A stretch of DNA of 64,000 bases from Leucobacter komagatae (lineage in GTDB: Bacteria > Actinomycetota > Actinomycetes > Actinomycetales > Microbacteriaceae), in NCBI RefSeq assembly GCF_000834055.1, contig NZ_JXSQ01000009.1, forward strand, positions 1 through 64,000. Direction: 5' to 3'. Under the pieces are notes generated by a model. The model saw nothing but the letters and a program-made list of their open reading frames with translations. It ran no database searches and was not told the origin of the DNA. The position numbers and the translations under genes are program-made. Position 1 is the stretch's first letter; every line of letters starts with the position of its first letter. Positions 42,964 to 51,890 of this stretch are shown here, piece by piece.

Positions 42964-44409
42964 GTGAGCAACGCAGAGCAGACGGACGCCCTGGAGATCC
43001 CGGTCGGCGTATCGAAGCCGAATGAGGAGGAGGCGGCACCCCGCACCCTCGAATACGACGCCGCGAATCAGGGCGCCAAGGTAGGCCTGAGCGCCGATGA
43101 GATCATCATCAAGGGCGGCAAGCCGCTCGAGGGGCGCATCGAGGTGCGCGGGGCGAAGAACCTAGTCACCAAGGCCATGGTTGCGACCCTGCTCGGCAAG
43201 ACTCCGAGCGTGCTCCGCAACGTGCCGAACATCTCGGATGTCCGCGTCGTCGCCGGCCTGCTCGCGCTGCACGGCGTGCTCATCACGAAGGGCGAGGATG
43301 CCGACGAGTGGCATTTCGATCCCTCGAACGTCGAAGTTGCCCACAAGGCCGACATTGACGCGCACGCCGGATCTTCGCGTATCCCGATCCTGTTCTGCGG
43401 CCCGCTGCTGCACCGGCTTGGCGAGGCGTTCATCCCTGATCTCGGTGGCTGCCGGATCGGCGACCGCCCCATCGACTTCCACCTTGACGCGCTGCGCGAG
43501 TTTGGTGCCGTCGTAGAGAAGCTGCCGAGCGGCATCAGCCTCACCGCGCCGAACGGTCTCAAGGGCGCAAACATCGAGCTGCCCTACCCCTCGGTCGGCG
43601 CGACGGAGCAGGTACTGCTCACTGCCGTACTTGCGGAGGGGCAGACCGAGCTGCGCAACGCCGCTATCGAGCCCGAGATCATCGACCTCATCTGCATCCT
43701 GCAGAAGATGGGCGCGATCATCTCGATGGAGCCAAACCGCGTCATCTTCATCGAGGGTGTCGAGGAGCTCCGCGGCTACGAGCACAAGGCGATCTTCGAT
43801 CGCAACGAGGCTGCGAGCTGGGCCGCTGCGGCGCTTGCGAGCAAGGGCGATATCTTCGTTGGCGGTGTCCGCCAGGAAGAGATGATGACCTTCCTCAACG
43901 CCTACCGCAAGGTCGGTGGCGACTTCTCCGTGCACGACGATGGGATGCGCTTCTGGCACCCGGGCGGTGCACTCAAGCCTGTGTCCATCGAGACAGACGT
44001 CCACCCGGGCTTTATGACCGACTGGCAGCAGCCCCTCATCGTCGCGCTTACGCAGGCGGAGGGCGTCTCCACCATTCACGAGACCGTCTATGAGGATCGC
44101 TTTGGGTTCACCGACGCGCTGAACACGATGGGCGCGAACATCGTGGTGCACCCGCAGGGCCTCCACGATTCCACGCGTCGGGTGAAGCGTCGCGAATTCG
44201 AGCAGGCGGCCGTGATCACGGGGCCAACACCGCTCACTGCGGCGGATGTTGTTGTCCCAGACCTGCGCGGTGGCTTCAGCCACCTCATCGCGGCGATGAT
44301 CGCCGACGGTGAGTCGAAGGTGTCGAACATTGGCATCATTGCGCGCGGCTACGAGAACTTCATCGAGAAGCTTCGGCTGGTCGGTGCAGACTTCGTGTTC
44401 GAGGGCTAG
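42964..44409 (+). CDS. murA: UDP-N-acetylglucosamine 1-carboxyvinyltransferase
   Basis: 481 residues from a GTG at 42964 preceded by AGGAGGCAA. It performs the first committed step of peptidoglycan synthesis, moving enolpyruvate from PEP to UDP-GlcNAc. Motifs: RGAKNLVTK (Lys/Asn of the active site), PDLGGCRIGDRPIDFHL with the catalytic cysteine that also marks fosfomycin sensitivity, and GGFSHLIAAMIADGES. About 43 residues precede the usual start of the fold (DEIIIKGGKP); they are acidic and probably disordered. An internal start is possible but has no better ribosome site. Confidence 0.95.
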   Translation: MSNAEQTDALEIPVGVSKPNEEEAAPRTLEYDAANQGAKVGLSADEIIIKGGKPLEGRIEVRGAKNLVTKAMVATLLGKTPSVLRNVPNISDVRVVAGLLALHGVLITKGEDADEWHFDPSNVEVAHKADIDAHAGSSRIPILFCGPLLHRLGEAFIPDLGGCRIGDRPIDFHLDALREFGAVVEKLPSGISLTAPNGLKGANIELPYPSVGATEQVLLTAVLAEGQTELRNAAIEPEIIDLICILQKMGAIISMEPNRVIFIEGVEELRGYEHKAIFDRNEAASWAAAALASKGDIFVGGVRQEEMMTFLNAYRKVGGDFSVHDDGMRFWHPGGALKPVSIETDVHPGFMTDWQQPLIVALTQAEGVSTIHETVYEDRFGFTDALNTMGANIVVHPQGLHDSTRRVKRREFEQAAVITGPTPLTAADVVVPDLRGGFSHLIAAMIADGESKVSNIGIIARGYENFIEKLRLVGADFVFEG

Positions 44410-44427
44410 GCCTTTCTTTTCGACGAG

Positions 44428-44468
44428 TCCCGCGCCGCACGGCTGCCTATGCAGTTGTGGGCGCGGGA
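44428..44468 (+). terminator. Possible terminator between murA and plsC
   Basis: Arms TCCCGCGCC (44428-44436) and GGCGCGGGA (44460-44468), 23-base loop, preceded by CTTTCTTTT. May partly end the leu-murA message or be part of the plsC promoter region. Confidence 0.4.
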
Positions 44469-44486
44469 TTCCGGGATAATCGAACT

Positions 44487-45263
44487 ATGACGAAAACGGT
44501 GAAGCTGCGAAGCCTCTCGGGCCCCGAGAAGCGCAAGCCCTCGATGTTCTGGGTGCTCGCGTCATTGACGCTCCCTGCGTGGTCGCTTATGGTGCGCTAT
44601 CGATTCACCCCGAATTCCAAGCTCCCGAAGACCGGTCCGTTCATCCTCGCGCCGAATCACTTCAGTGAGATCGACCCCATCGCGATGGGCGCCGCGGTTT
44701 GGCACCTTGGCAGAGTTCCCCGCTTCCTCGCGAAGGAGAGTCTGTTCAAGATTCCCGTCTTCGGCTGGATGCTTCGCAAGAGCGGTCAGATCCCCGTTGA
44801 GCGTGCCGGTGCGGTCATGCGATCCACCGGGCTCGACAACCCACTGAGCTCGGCGAGCAAACTCATCGAGAGCCAGGGTGGCGTGATCGTCTACCCAGAG
44901 GGCACCCTCACCCGCGACCCTGACCTCTGGCCGATGCGCGGCAAGAGCGGCGCAGTGCGGCTCGCGCTTGAGAGCGGGATCCCACTGATCCCTGCAGCGC
45001 ACTGGGGAACACAGGAACTGATGCCGCGCTACGGCAAGTCGATCCGCCCCTTCCCGCGCAAAACGATCGAGGTTGCCATCGGCGATCCGATGGACATGAG
45101 CGAGTTTCGCGACCGGCACATCGACCAGCGGCTCATCAACGAAGCGACGACGAAGCTTATGAATGAAATCACCAAGCTCCTTGAGGGGCTCCGCGGCGAA
45201 AAGGCACCGCCTGAGCGCTGGGACCCGTCCAAGCATCAGCAGAACGAAACGGGCCGTTTTTGA
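44487..45263 (+). CDS. plsC: 1-acyl-sn-glycerol-3-phosphate acyltransferase family protein
   Basis: 258 residues from the ATG at 44487. Motifs: NHFSEIDPI (the HX4D catalytic site), FLAKESLFKIPVFGWMLR, VYPEGTLTRD (phosphate site) and AHWGTQELMPRYG. It acylates lysophosphatidic acid in membrane lipid synthesis. Its stop overlaps the TTG proposed as the start of gpsA, also a phospholipid gene. Confidence 0.93.
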   Translation: MTKTVKLRSLSGPEKRKPSMFWVLASLTLPAWSLMVRYRFTPNSKLPKTGPFILAPNHFSEIDPIAMGAAVWHLGRVPRFLAKESLFKIPVFGWMLRKSGQIPVERAGAVMRSTGLDNPLSSASKLIESQGGVIVYPEGTLTRDPDLWPMRGKSGAVRLALESGIPLIPAAHWGTQELMPRYGKSIRPFPRKTIEVAIGDPMDMSEFRDRHIDQRLINEATTKLMNEITKLLEGLRGEKAPPERWDPSKHQQNETGRF

Positions 45264-46399
45264 ACGCCGTGGGCGGCGGAACCGCCGCCGCTGCGCGCCG
45301 AGGCGGAGCGCAGCCCCGTGGCGTGCGCCCGGGCGCTAAAGTCGCGGTGATCGGAGCAGGCAGCTGGGGGACCACGTTTGCGAAGGTGCTGTGCGACGCC
45401 GGGGCTGACGTCACCGTTTGGGCGCGGCGCGCAGAGGTCTCCGACGAGATCCAGGTCGCGAAGCGTAACAGCCAGTATCTGCCAGGCATCAACCTGCCGA
45501 AGACACTGAAGGCGACCGCGAACCTCGCGGAAGCGCTCAGCGGGGCGAGACTCGTGTTCCTTGCAGTGCCAAGCCAGTCACTGCGCCAGAACCTCCTCGA
45601 GATTGAGCCATTCCTCGACCCGGCGAGCGTGCTAGTCAGCCTGGTGAAGGGTGTGGAGCGCACCACGACGATGCGCATGAGCGAGGTCATCCATGACACG
45701 CTCGACCTCGAGCCCGAACGCATCGCCGTGGTTTCGGGCCCAAACATCGCACTTGAGATCGCGAAAGAGCAGCCGACCGGCGCCGTAGCATCCTGCGCAT
45801 CCCTGGAGATCGCGCAGGAAGTGGCGAAGGCCTGCTCTGCGCCCTACTTCCGAACCTACGTGAATACCGACGTCGTTGGGACCGAGCTTGGCGGTGTGCT
45901 GAAGAACCTCATCGCGCTCGCGATCGGCATTGTCGATGGCGTCGGCTACGGCGAAAACACGAAGGCCTCGATCATCACCCGCGGGCTCGCGGAGATGACG
46001 GAATTCGCCGTCGGCCAGGGCGGAGACCCGATCACGCTCTCCGGACTCGCTGGCCTCGGCGATCTCATTGCGACGTGCCAATCACCGCTTTCGCGAAACA
46101 ACACCGCCGGTCGGCTCATCGGTCAGGGATACTCCATGGAGGAGATCCGCGAACAGATGCAGCAGACAGCGGAGGGCATCACTTCGGTCGCACCGATCCT
46201 TGAGATCGCGAAGGCGCAGAACATCGTCATGCCCATCGTTCAGCAGGTGTCCATGGTACTCGACGGTGAAATGGAGCCGAAGAACCTCGGCCCCCACCTC
46301 GCGACAGAGGACGGCATCCCGCAGCGCGAACTCGTGCTTGGCGGAGAATCAACATCGGTGTGGCGGCGCCTTTTCCGGCGCCGGAAGGAGCGTTCCTAG
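45260..46399 (+). CDS. gpsA: Glycerol-3-phosphate dehydrogenase [NAD(P)+]
   Basis: 379 residues from a TTG at 45260 overlapping the plsC stop (a GTG at 45269 is an alternative). The conserved fold starts at VAVIGAGSWGTTFAKVL after ~27 Ala/Gly/Arg-rich residues. Further motifs: VSLVKGVERTT, VVSGPNIALEIAKEQPT, LGGVLKNLIALAIGIVDGVG with the catalytic lysine, LSGLAGLGDLIATCQSPLSR. Reduces dihydroxyacetone phosphate for phospholipid backbones. The frame ends one base before the ddl start codon finishes. Confidence 0.95.
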   Translation: MNAVGGGTAAAARRGGAQPRGVRPGAKVAVIGAGSWGTTFAKVLCDAGADVTVWARRAEVSDEIQVAKRNSQYLPGINLPKTLKATANLAEALSGARLVFLAVPSQSLRQNLLEIEPFLDPASVLVSLVKGVERTTTMRMSEVIHDTLDLEPERIAVVSGPNIALEIAKEQPTGAVASCASLEIAQEVAKACSAPYFRTYVNTDVVGTELGGVLKNLIALAIGIVDGVGYGENTKASIITRGLAEMTEFAVGQGGDPITLSGLAGLGDLIATCQSPLSRNNTAGRLIGQGYSMEEIREQMQQTAEGITSVAPILEIAKAQNIVMPIVQQVSMVLDGEMEPKNLGPHLATEDGIPQRELVLGGESTSVWRRLFRRRKERS

Positions 46400-47518
46400 T
46401 GATCGAAGTTCATGCTGAAAAGCGGACGATTGCGTTACTTTTCGGCGGACGCTCAAGTGAGCACGGAATCAGCTGCGTCACCGCTGCCGGGATCCTCCGC
46501 GCGATCGACCGCGAGCAGTTCGACGTCGTCCTCGTTGGCATCACCAAGCGTGGCGCGATGGTCCTCATGCAGGAGGACGACCTCGCCGACTTCCGCCTCG
46601 ACGCCGCCGCGCTCCCTGAGGTGCGCGACAACGGCACCCGCGTCGTCTGGCCAGCGTCCCTCGACACTCGCTCGCTCACGCTGATCTCGAGCGACGGCTC
46701 GCTGAGCTCGCTCGGCCACGTCGACGCGGTGATGCCGATGCTGCACGGCCCGTACGGTGAGGACGGTACCGTCCAGGGCATGCTCGACCTCATCGATATG
46801 CCTTATGTCGGCTCGGGCGTGCTCGGCTCTGCACTGTGCATGGACAAGCACCTCGTGAAGGTCGTGCTGCAGAGCGATGGGGATCCCCGTCGCGCCGTGG
46901 CGCACAGTCACCCGTGGCGAGCTGGATCGTGACCCGTCGATCATCGACGGCCTCGATGCGGGCCTCACGTATCCACTCTTCGTGAAGCCCGCCCGTGCGG
47001 GATCCTCCGTGGGTGTTAGCCGCGTGACCGAGGCGTCCGAGATCCCCGCCGCACTCGAGGTCGCGTTCGCGGAGGATCGCACGGTGCTCATCGAATCCGG
47101 CATCACTGGCCGAGAGGTCGAGATCGCCGTACTCGAGGGGCGCGACGGCCAGCCGACGCGCACGTCCAGCGTGATCGGCGAGATCGTCGTCACCGGGCGG
47201 CCCTTCTACGACTTCGAGTCAAAGTACCTCGGCGCGGGCGGGGTCGAGCTCGTGCTGCCTGCGAAGGTGACCCCAGAGGAATTCGAGGCGATCCGCGATG
47301 CCGCAGTGCGCGCGTTCGAGGGCACACAGGCGCGCACCCTCTCACGCATCGACTTCTTCCTCACCGAGAACGGGCCCGTGCTCAACGAGCTCAACACGCT
47401 GCCAGGCTTTACCCCCGCGTCGATGTACCCGATGCTGTGGGAGGCCTCCGGCATGAGCTACACCGAGCTCATCACCGAACTCATCGAGCTCGCGCTCGAA
47501 AAGCGCCCGTCGTACTAG
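46399..47518 (+). pseudogene. ddl: D-alanine--D-alanine ligase with a one-base frameshift
   Basis: A GTG at 46399 with GGAAGGAG upstream opens the frame: LLFGGRSSEHGISCVTAAG, then PMLHGPYGEDGTVQGMLDLI and SALCMDKHLVKVVLQSDG. There the frame shifts by one base and continues from ~46882 as IPVAPWRTV, VKPARAGSSVGVSRV, EIAVLEGRDGQ, YDFESKYLGAGG, RIDFFLTENGP and ELNTLPGFTPASMYP. Removing one G from the GGGG at 46879-46882 restores about 372 residues with every Ddl motif. All else is conserved, so this is a very recent mutation, a homopolymer slip that may revert, or a sequencing error. The gene order gpsA-ddl is the normal one for this family. Confidence 0.85.
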
Positions 47519-48176
47519 AGCGGATCGCCGCGCTGTACCGCCCCGAAGGGAGCGGTGGCGCGCGTGGTTGGCAGCTGCGAGTGCGGCACATGGCCGGCGG
47601 CTCTCACGGAACGAAGCGCGAGCGGACCGCGTTCGCAGCCCGCCTGGCTGCGTTTGTGGTGTGAATGCGGTGGCTTATGTTGACCTTGCTGGGTCGATAA
47701 GCCGATTCCAGGAGTCCAGTTCCACACTCAACCAGGCCTGCACGATGGTGTGCCGGCACTTCTGGGTCCGCAGTGGTCGCTGCACGCACGGGTAGTGCGG
47801 CGTCGAGACGGGCCGGCTGGAACTGCTCCACTGGTCAGGGCCGATCGCATCGGTTGACGACGGGCGACCGCTCTTCGAGAACGTGCGAATCAGGCGGCTG
47901 AAGGCGCGTCGCTCGAATCTGGGATTCAGTGTGTTTCGAAACGTAGTGATCGATGGAATCGATATCGACACTCACTCGTCGTTCCTCGACGCGAACGAGT
48001 ACTACGGGGTGACGAATCGGGTCACTGGGACACGATTCTCGCGGCCGATGGCAATGCGGAGGATTACGAAGATCAAGTAGCGCTGATCCACCTCCTGCGC
48101 GAGAAAGGCATCGCAGAGTGACACGTCGGCATGGCTGACCGACCTGGCCCGGTGAAGTGCGCGGGCCGGGGAAGAT
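47519..48176. other. 658-base region without an intact gene
   Basis: Between ddl and the DUF3515 gene. The first 210 bases show nothing recognisable. The rest contains a decayed coding sequence (47745-48121), listed separately. Confidence 0.6.
47745..48121 (+). pseudogene. Decayed gene of unknown function
   Basis: Protein-like segments occur in order but are broken. MVCRHFWVRSGRCTHG from an ATG at 47745 ends in TAG (47793-47795). The same frame resumes with CGVETGRLELLHWSGP, DGRPLFENVRIRRL and RNVVIDGIDIDTHSSFL. A one-frame shift near 48005-48020 then joins GHWDTILAADGNAEDYEDQV and ALIHLLREKGIAE before TGA at 48121. A reading frame from the GTG at 47883 to 48080 survives, but it departs from the protein-like frame at its end. 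I do not recognise the family. Confidence 0.5.
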
Positions 48177-48731
48177 TTACTCGCCTTCCGGCGGGGCCTC
48201 ATCGGTATTCGGCGCGACATCGGTCTGAGGCACCTCTCCGAACTGCGAGTCATCGATGCTGTCGGTGATCGAAGTGCACTTGCGTTCCTGCGGCAGTTTC
48301 TTCACCGATCCGCTCAGCTCCGTGATCACGTTCGTGCCGCTCACTCCGTCTTCGAAGTTCACGATGACCTCAAGCCCGGGGCTGCGGCCGTAAGCCTCGA
48401 ACCGGAAAAGCGGGGCGCGCGAATCATCAATGATCCAGTCAACCCCGTTCACCGTGACACAGCTATCGGTCGTCGGGCCGCTCGGCTCGATGCCGCAATA
48501 GAGCAGCACGCTGGCTGGGTCGCCCCAAGCTCCGGTCGACTGCGCGTTTGTGAAGCGCCTATCGAGCCCATCGACGGTGGCTGGGAGCCGCACAATCACA
48601 TCTGCGCAGGCCGCATTGTTCGCGTCTGTGGCAGGCTCCATTGGCACGTCAGACGAACACCCGGTGAGGACCATCGCGATGGCCCCGGTCGCGAGGACAA
48701 GGGCGCCTGAACGGAGTGCACGAGCTTTCAC
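48177..48731 (-). CDS. DUF3515 family lipoprotein
   Basis: 184 residues. Signal peptide with lipobox VLTGC. The mature protein carries CADVIVRLPATVDGL, then TGAWGDPASVLLYCGIEPSG, SCVTVNGVDWIIDD and FEAYGRSPGLEVIVNF, the normal pattern of DUF3515. Cysteines are likely paired outside the membrane. The Asp/Pro/Glu-rich tail is disordered. DUF3515 genes commonly sit between ddl and thiL in this lineage; the role is unknown. Confidence 0.85.
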   Translation of the reverse strand: MKARALRSGALVLATGAIAMVLTGCSSDVPMEPATDANNAACADVIVRLPATVDGLDRRFTNAQSTGAWGDPASVLLYCGIEPSGPTTDSCVTVNGVDWIIDDSRAPLFRFEAYGRSPGLEVIVNFEDGVSGTNVITELSGSVKKLPQERKCTSITDSIDDSQFGEVPQTDVAPNTDEAPPEGE

Positions 48732-48854
48732 GCACTAAGCCTATCCGTTGCGCTGCCTGGCAGTCGGGGAGGTGCCTGAGTGGCGCGGCGCGATGCTAGG
48801 TACGCGCGCGGGTAGATTCACGCGCCAGCGTTGGGTCCGCGGTACCGTAGTGAG

Positions 48855-49913
48855 GTGAACAGCGTTGGAGAACTTGGCGAATCAGGCGTGCTTGCACGTA
48901 TCTTGGCTCAGCTCAGCGCGGCTGAGGCCGCGACGATAGGGCCGGGTGACGATTGCGCCGTGCTCGAACACGCAGGCGAGATCGCCATCACGACGGACAC
49001 CATGATCGAGGGCCCAGACTTTCGGCTCGCGTGGCACGAGGGCTTTGATCTCGGCTGGAAGCTCGCTGCGACAAATCTCTCAGACGTCGCCGCAATGGGA
49101 GCCCGCCCGACGGCGTTGACGGTTGCGCTCGCCTGCCCGAAAAGCACGCAGGTGGCATTGCTCGAGGAGATTGCGCGTGGCCTCGACGCTGCGTGCCGGG
49201 AACTCGCTCCCGGCTGCGGTGTCGTTGGGGGAGACCTCGGGCAGGCCCCGGTGCTCACGGCCGCCGTTACAGCGCTAGGCGACTTCTCTGGGCGGGCGCC
49301 CGTGACGCGGTCGGGCGCAGCGCCTGGCGATACCGTCGCATACTCGGGATCGCTGGGTCTCGCGGGGATGGGCCTCGCCCTCCTGTTTGCGCACTGCGCC
49401 GACGCAGACGGCATCGCCCATTCGACAGGTCTCGCCGAGCTGCGCCGCTCGCACCCGAGTGAGCTCGCCGCGCAGTTCGCGCCGAGCGCTCCGATCCACA
49501 ACGGCGTTGCGGCGAGCATCGCAGGGGCGAGCGCGATGATGGATGTCTCTGACGGGCTCGCGCTCGACGCTCAACGTCTCGCTGTGGCGTCCGGAGTGCG
49601 GGTCGAACTGCGCCCAGAGCTGCTCGAAGCGGGGTTTGGTGAGCAACTGGGGGTGACCGTCCCGCTGCGCGCCATGCTCGAGGGCGGCGAAGATCACGGG
49701 CTGCTCGCCTGCTTCCCTGCCGGTGCAGTGCTGCCGGCCGGCTTTGTCGCGATCGGCGAGGTGTGCGAGCGGGAGAGCGTTGTGGCCGACGGGCCGTCGG
49801 TCACAGTTGGGGGAGCGACCTATGCGCCGCACGGGTGGGATCCCTACAATAAGCTCACGACGCTGAGCGGGTTTGAAGCGACGCGCGCCCGAGGAGAGAG
49901 GCATAACGCATGA
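48855..49913 (+). CDS. thiL: Thiamine-monophosphate kinase
   Basis: 352 residues from a GTG at 48855. Motifs of the PurM-like ThiL fold: IGPGDDCAVL, TTDTMIEGPDFRLAWHEGFD, KLAATNLSDVAAMGARPTAL, VVGGDLGQAP, and MMDVSDGLALDAQRLA. Makes thiamine pyrophosphate from thiamine monophosphate. The stop overlaps the next start by 4 bases (ATGA). Confidence 0.94.
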   Translation: MNSVGELGESGVLARILAQLSAAEAATIGPGDDCAVLEHAGEIAITTDTMIEGPDFRLAWHEGFDLGWKLAATNLSDVAAMGARPTALTVALACPKSTQVALLEEIARGLDAACRELAPGCGVVGGDLGQAPVLTAAVTALGDFSGRAPVTRSGAAPGDTVAYSGSLGLAGMGLALLFAHCADADGIAHSTGLAELRRSHPSELAAQFAPSAPIHNGVAASIAGASAMMDVSDGLALDAQRLAVASGVRVELRPELLEAGFGEQLGVTVPLRAMLEGGEDHGLLACFPAGAVLPAGFVAIGEVCERESVVADGPSVTVGGATYAPHGWDPYNKLTTLSGFEATRARGERHNA

Positions 49914-50533
49914 CCAATATCACTGTCACCGGAGCGGCCGAGGCGAGAGTTTCCGCCGATCAGGCCGACGTGTTCGCTTCGGTATCGCGTCACGATGCGT
50001 CGCGTGAGACCGCCTTGCAGGGCGCAAACGAGGCGCACGGAAAGCTTGTCGAGAAGGCAAAATCCCTCGTAGCAGAGGGGATCGCGAGCCACTACGTTGC
50101 CGAACCGGTAGCCACGTACTCGAATTCATGGCGCGATGAACGAGGGAACAACGTCGTTGAACACCAGGCGCACGCAAGCATTCGGATCGTGATCACCGCG
50201 CTCGATCATGCCGGGCAGGTCGCGGCCGAGCTGACGGAAAGCGGCGCTGATGTTCGCGTGCAGTGGGAGCTTGGGGCTGCGCTGCGGGACGAGTGGACAC
50301 GCAAGCTGCGCAGCGAGGCCGTTGCCGACGCGCGCGCGGCCGCTGAGGACTTCGCGGCCGCGATTGCCGCGGCCGATCTCACCCTGCTGTCGTTGCGCGA
50401 TGGCCGCACCGGCGGCGGCCCGTCACCGGTCGGGGACGTACGCATGGCTATGGCAGCCGCTGCTGCGCCCGAGGTCACCGTGGGACAGATCGCTGTCGGC
50501 GTGCAGGTCGAAGCAACCTTTACCGCTGAGTAG
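49910..50533 (+). CDS. SIMPL (DUF541) domain protein
   Basis: 207 residues with no signal peptide. TVTGAAEARVSADQADVFAS at the N-terminus, WRDERGNNVVEHQAHASIRI in the middle, and EAVADARAAAEDFAAAIAAA in the long helix match the SIMPL family (DUF541), which ranges from outer-membrane proteins to signalling partners. Translationally coupled to thiL by a 4-base overlap, and its 3' end overlaps the convergent PucR gene by 14 bases. Confidence 0.82.
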   Translation: MTNITVTGAAEARVSADQADVFASVSRHDASRETALQGANEAHGKLVEKAKSLVAEGIASHYVAEPVATYSNSWRDERGNNVVEHQAHASIRIVITALDHAGQVAAELTESGADVRVQWELGAALRDEWTRKLRSEAVADARAAAEDFAAAIAAADLTLLSLRDGRTGGGPSPVGDVRMAMAAAAAPEVTVGQIAVGVQVEATFTAE

Positions 50534-51776
50534 CAGGAGGCGCAGCGATCCGCATCGCCGTCCAGAGCTCCGCCCGAGTGTCGGGTGAATCAATATCGCG
50601 CTGGAGCAGACTCGCGGCGGTGCGGATCCGCGCCCGCAACGTATGCCGGTGTATCCCGAGTTCTTCGGCTGCGGGGGAGAGCTGACCGTTGTGCCTGAGC
50701 CACGCTTCGAGGCTGTGCTCGATCTCGTCGCTGTGGCGCTGATCGTGTGAGCGCACGGGGGAGAGGAAGCCTGATGCGCGGCGACGCGCGTCCTGGCTCT
50801 CCCCGATGAGGGTCAGGAGGCCGGCGTGCATCGCTGGCCGGTACTCGACGATTTTCCCCGTGAGCATTCCTGCCGCGGAGGGGCGCGGTTCCCCTGCGTT
50901 CCCCTGAGATGCTTCGCCCGCGCCGGCTATTGCTGCAGCTCGCGCGTGCTCGAGGGCGCGGTCGGCCTGAGCGACGAGTTCCCCGAGGTCGTCCAGCGAC
51001 CCGCGCTCCGAGAGCCCTCCTGGCAGGCCGCGGGTGAGCTTCCGCGCTGCCGATATTTTTGCCGCCTCTGCGACGAGCAACACCCGCCCGTCAACGACGC
51101 CGGCCGCCGTGCCCTCCCCGAGTGCCCCCAGCCCGTGATCGTGTTGCGTCGGAGGGAACGCAAACACGGAAACCTGCCCGCGCGGAAGCCGGGGAAAGAG
51201 CGTGCCGGCCACGTCTTCCGCGAGGGCGCGATTGCCTGAGATGAGTAGCTTGAGCACCGCGGTGGCTAGCGCCCCTTCGGAACGCGCGAAGCTCGACGAT
51301 TTCGGCGAGCGGGATCGGGTGAGGCGATCGATGGTCTGCGCGTCAACGGCAGCATCGATGAGGCGAGCTGCGGCGCGGGTAATCGCGATGAACGGTGTGT
51401 CGTAGGGTACCCGGATGAGTGGCAGACCCAGTCGTTCGCACGCCTCAACGAGCGTTGGGGGGATCCTGTCCCACCGAATGCCGACGCCAACGCCGAGCGC
51501 GGTTGTCCCTGCGGCGACGAGGCGAGAGACGTACGCCTCTGCTGTGCGAATGCCGAGCGTGCCCTTGAACTGCTCGCCCGTGGTGAGCAGCACCGTGCGG
51601 GGGGTGAGGAACGGTGCGGGATCCGCGAGGTCGCTCGAGTGGACCCACTGCACGGTGCGGGAGCCCGTCTCGTCATCGCCGCCCGCAACGACGACGAGGC
51701 CGAGCTCGTAGTCCCGCAAGAGGGTGTCGAGGTCGATCCAAGAGTGGATTGCCGGTTCGGCGAAATATGGCATCAT
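50520..51776 (-). CDS. PucR-family transcriptional regulator (GABA operon)
   Basis: 418 residues from the ATG at 51776 (neighbouring TTG 51779 and ATG 51773 also possible). An N-terminal PucR domain (VQWVHSSDLADPAPFLTPRT, VLLTTGEQF) is followed by a central GGDEF-like part and a C-terminal HTH_30: EIEHSLEAWLRHNGQLSPAA then EELGIHRHTLRARIRTAASL. PucR/GabR2-type proteins activate amine or purine catabolism. Divergent from gabT, hence the likely activator of gabTD. Confidence 0.9.
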   Translation of the reverse strand: MMPYFAEPAIHSWIDLDTLLRDYELGLVVVAGGDDETGSRTVQWVHSSDLADPAPFLTPRTVLLTTGEQFKGTLGIRTAEAYVSRLVAAGTTALGVGVGIRWDRIPPTLVEACERLGLPLIRVPYDTPFIAITRAAARLIDAAVDAQTIDRLTRSRSPKSSSFARSEGALATAVLKLLISGNRALAEDVAGTLFPRLPRGQVSVFAFPPTQHDHGLGALGEGTAAGVVDGRVLLVAEAAKISAARKLTRGLPGGLSERGSLDDLGELVAQADRALEHARAAAIAGAGEASQGNAGEPRPSAAGMLTGKIVEYRPAMHAGLLTLIGESQDARRRASGFLSPVRSHDQRHSDEIEHSLEAWLRHNGQLSPAAEELGIHRHTLRARIRTAASLLQRDIDSPDTRAELWTAMRIAAPPATQR

Positions 51777-51795
51777 CAATCGCCATTATGGCATC
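51765..51795. promoter_or_regulatory. Repeats in the pucR-gabT gap
   Basis: ATATGGCATC (51765-51774) and TTATGGCATC (51786-51795) are direct repeats 21 bases apart, two helical turns. ATGGC/GCCAT also forms an inverted pair. They overlap the regulator start, the normal place for an autoregulatory PucR site. Confidence 0.45.
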
Positions 51796-51890
51796 TCCGG
51801 CTGAGGGTCTGCGCTCGTATCCTGGGAGGTATCAAGCGCACCGTCGGCAATCGGCTGTGCGGCAACACCACACCTCGTAAGGAGACATCC

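Noticed and set aside
51639-51890. Longer N-terminus for the GABA aminotransferase
   Set aside because: The extension overlaps the divergent regulator and lacks homology; the ATG at 51891 has an AAGGAG site.
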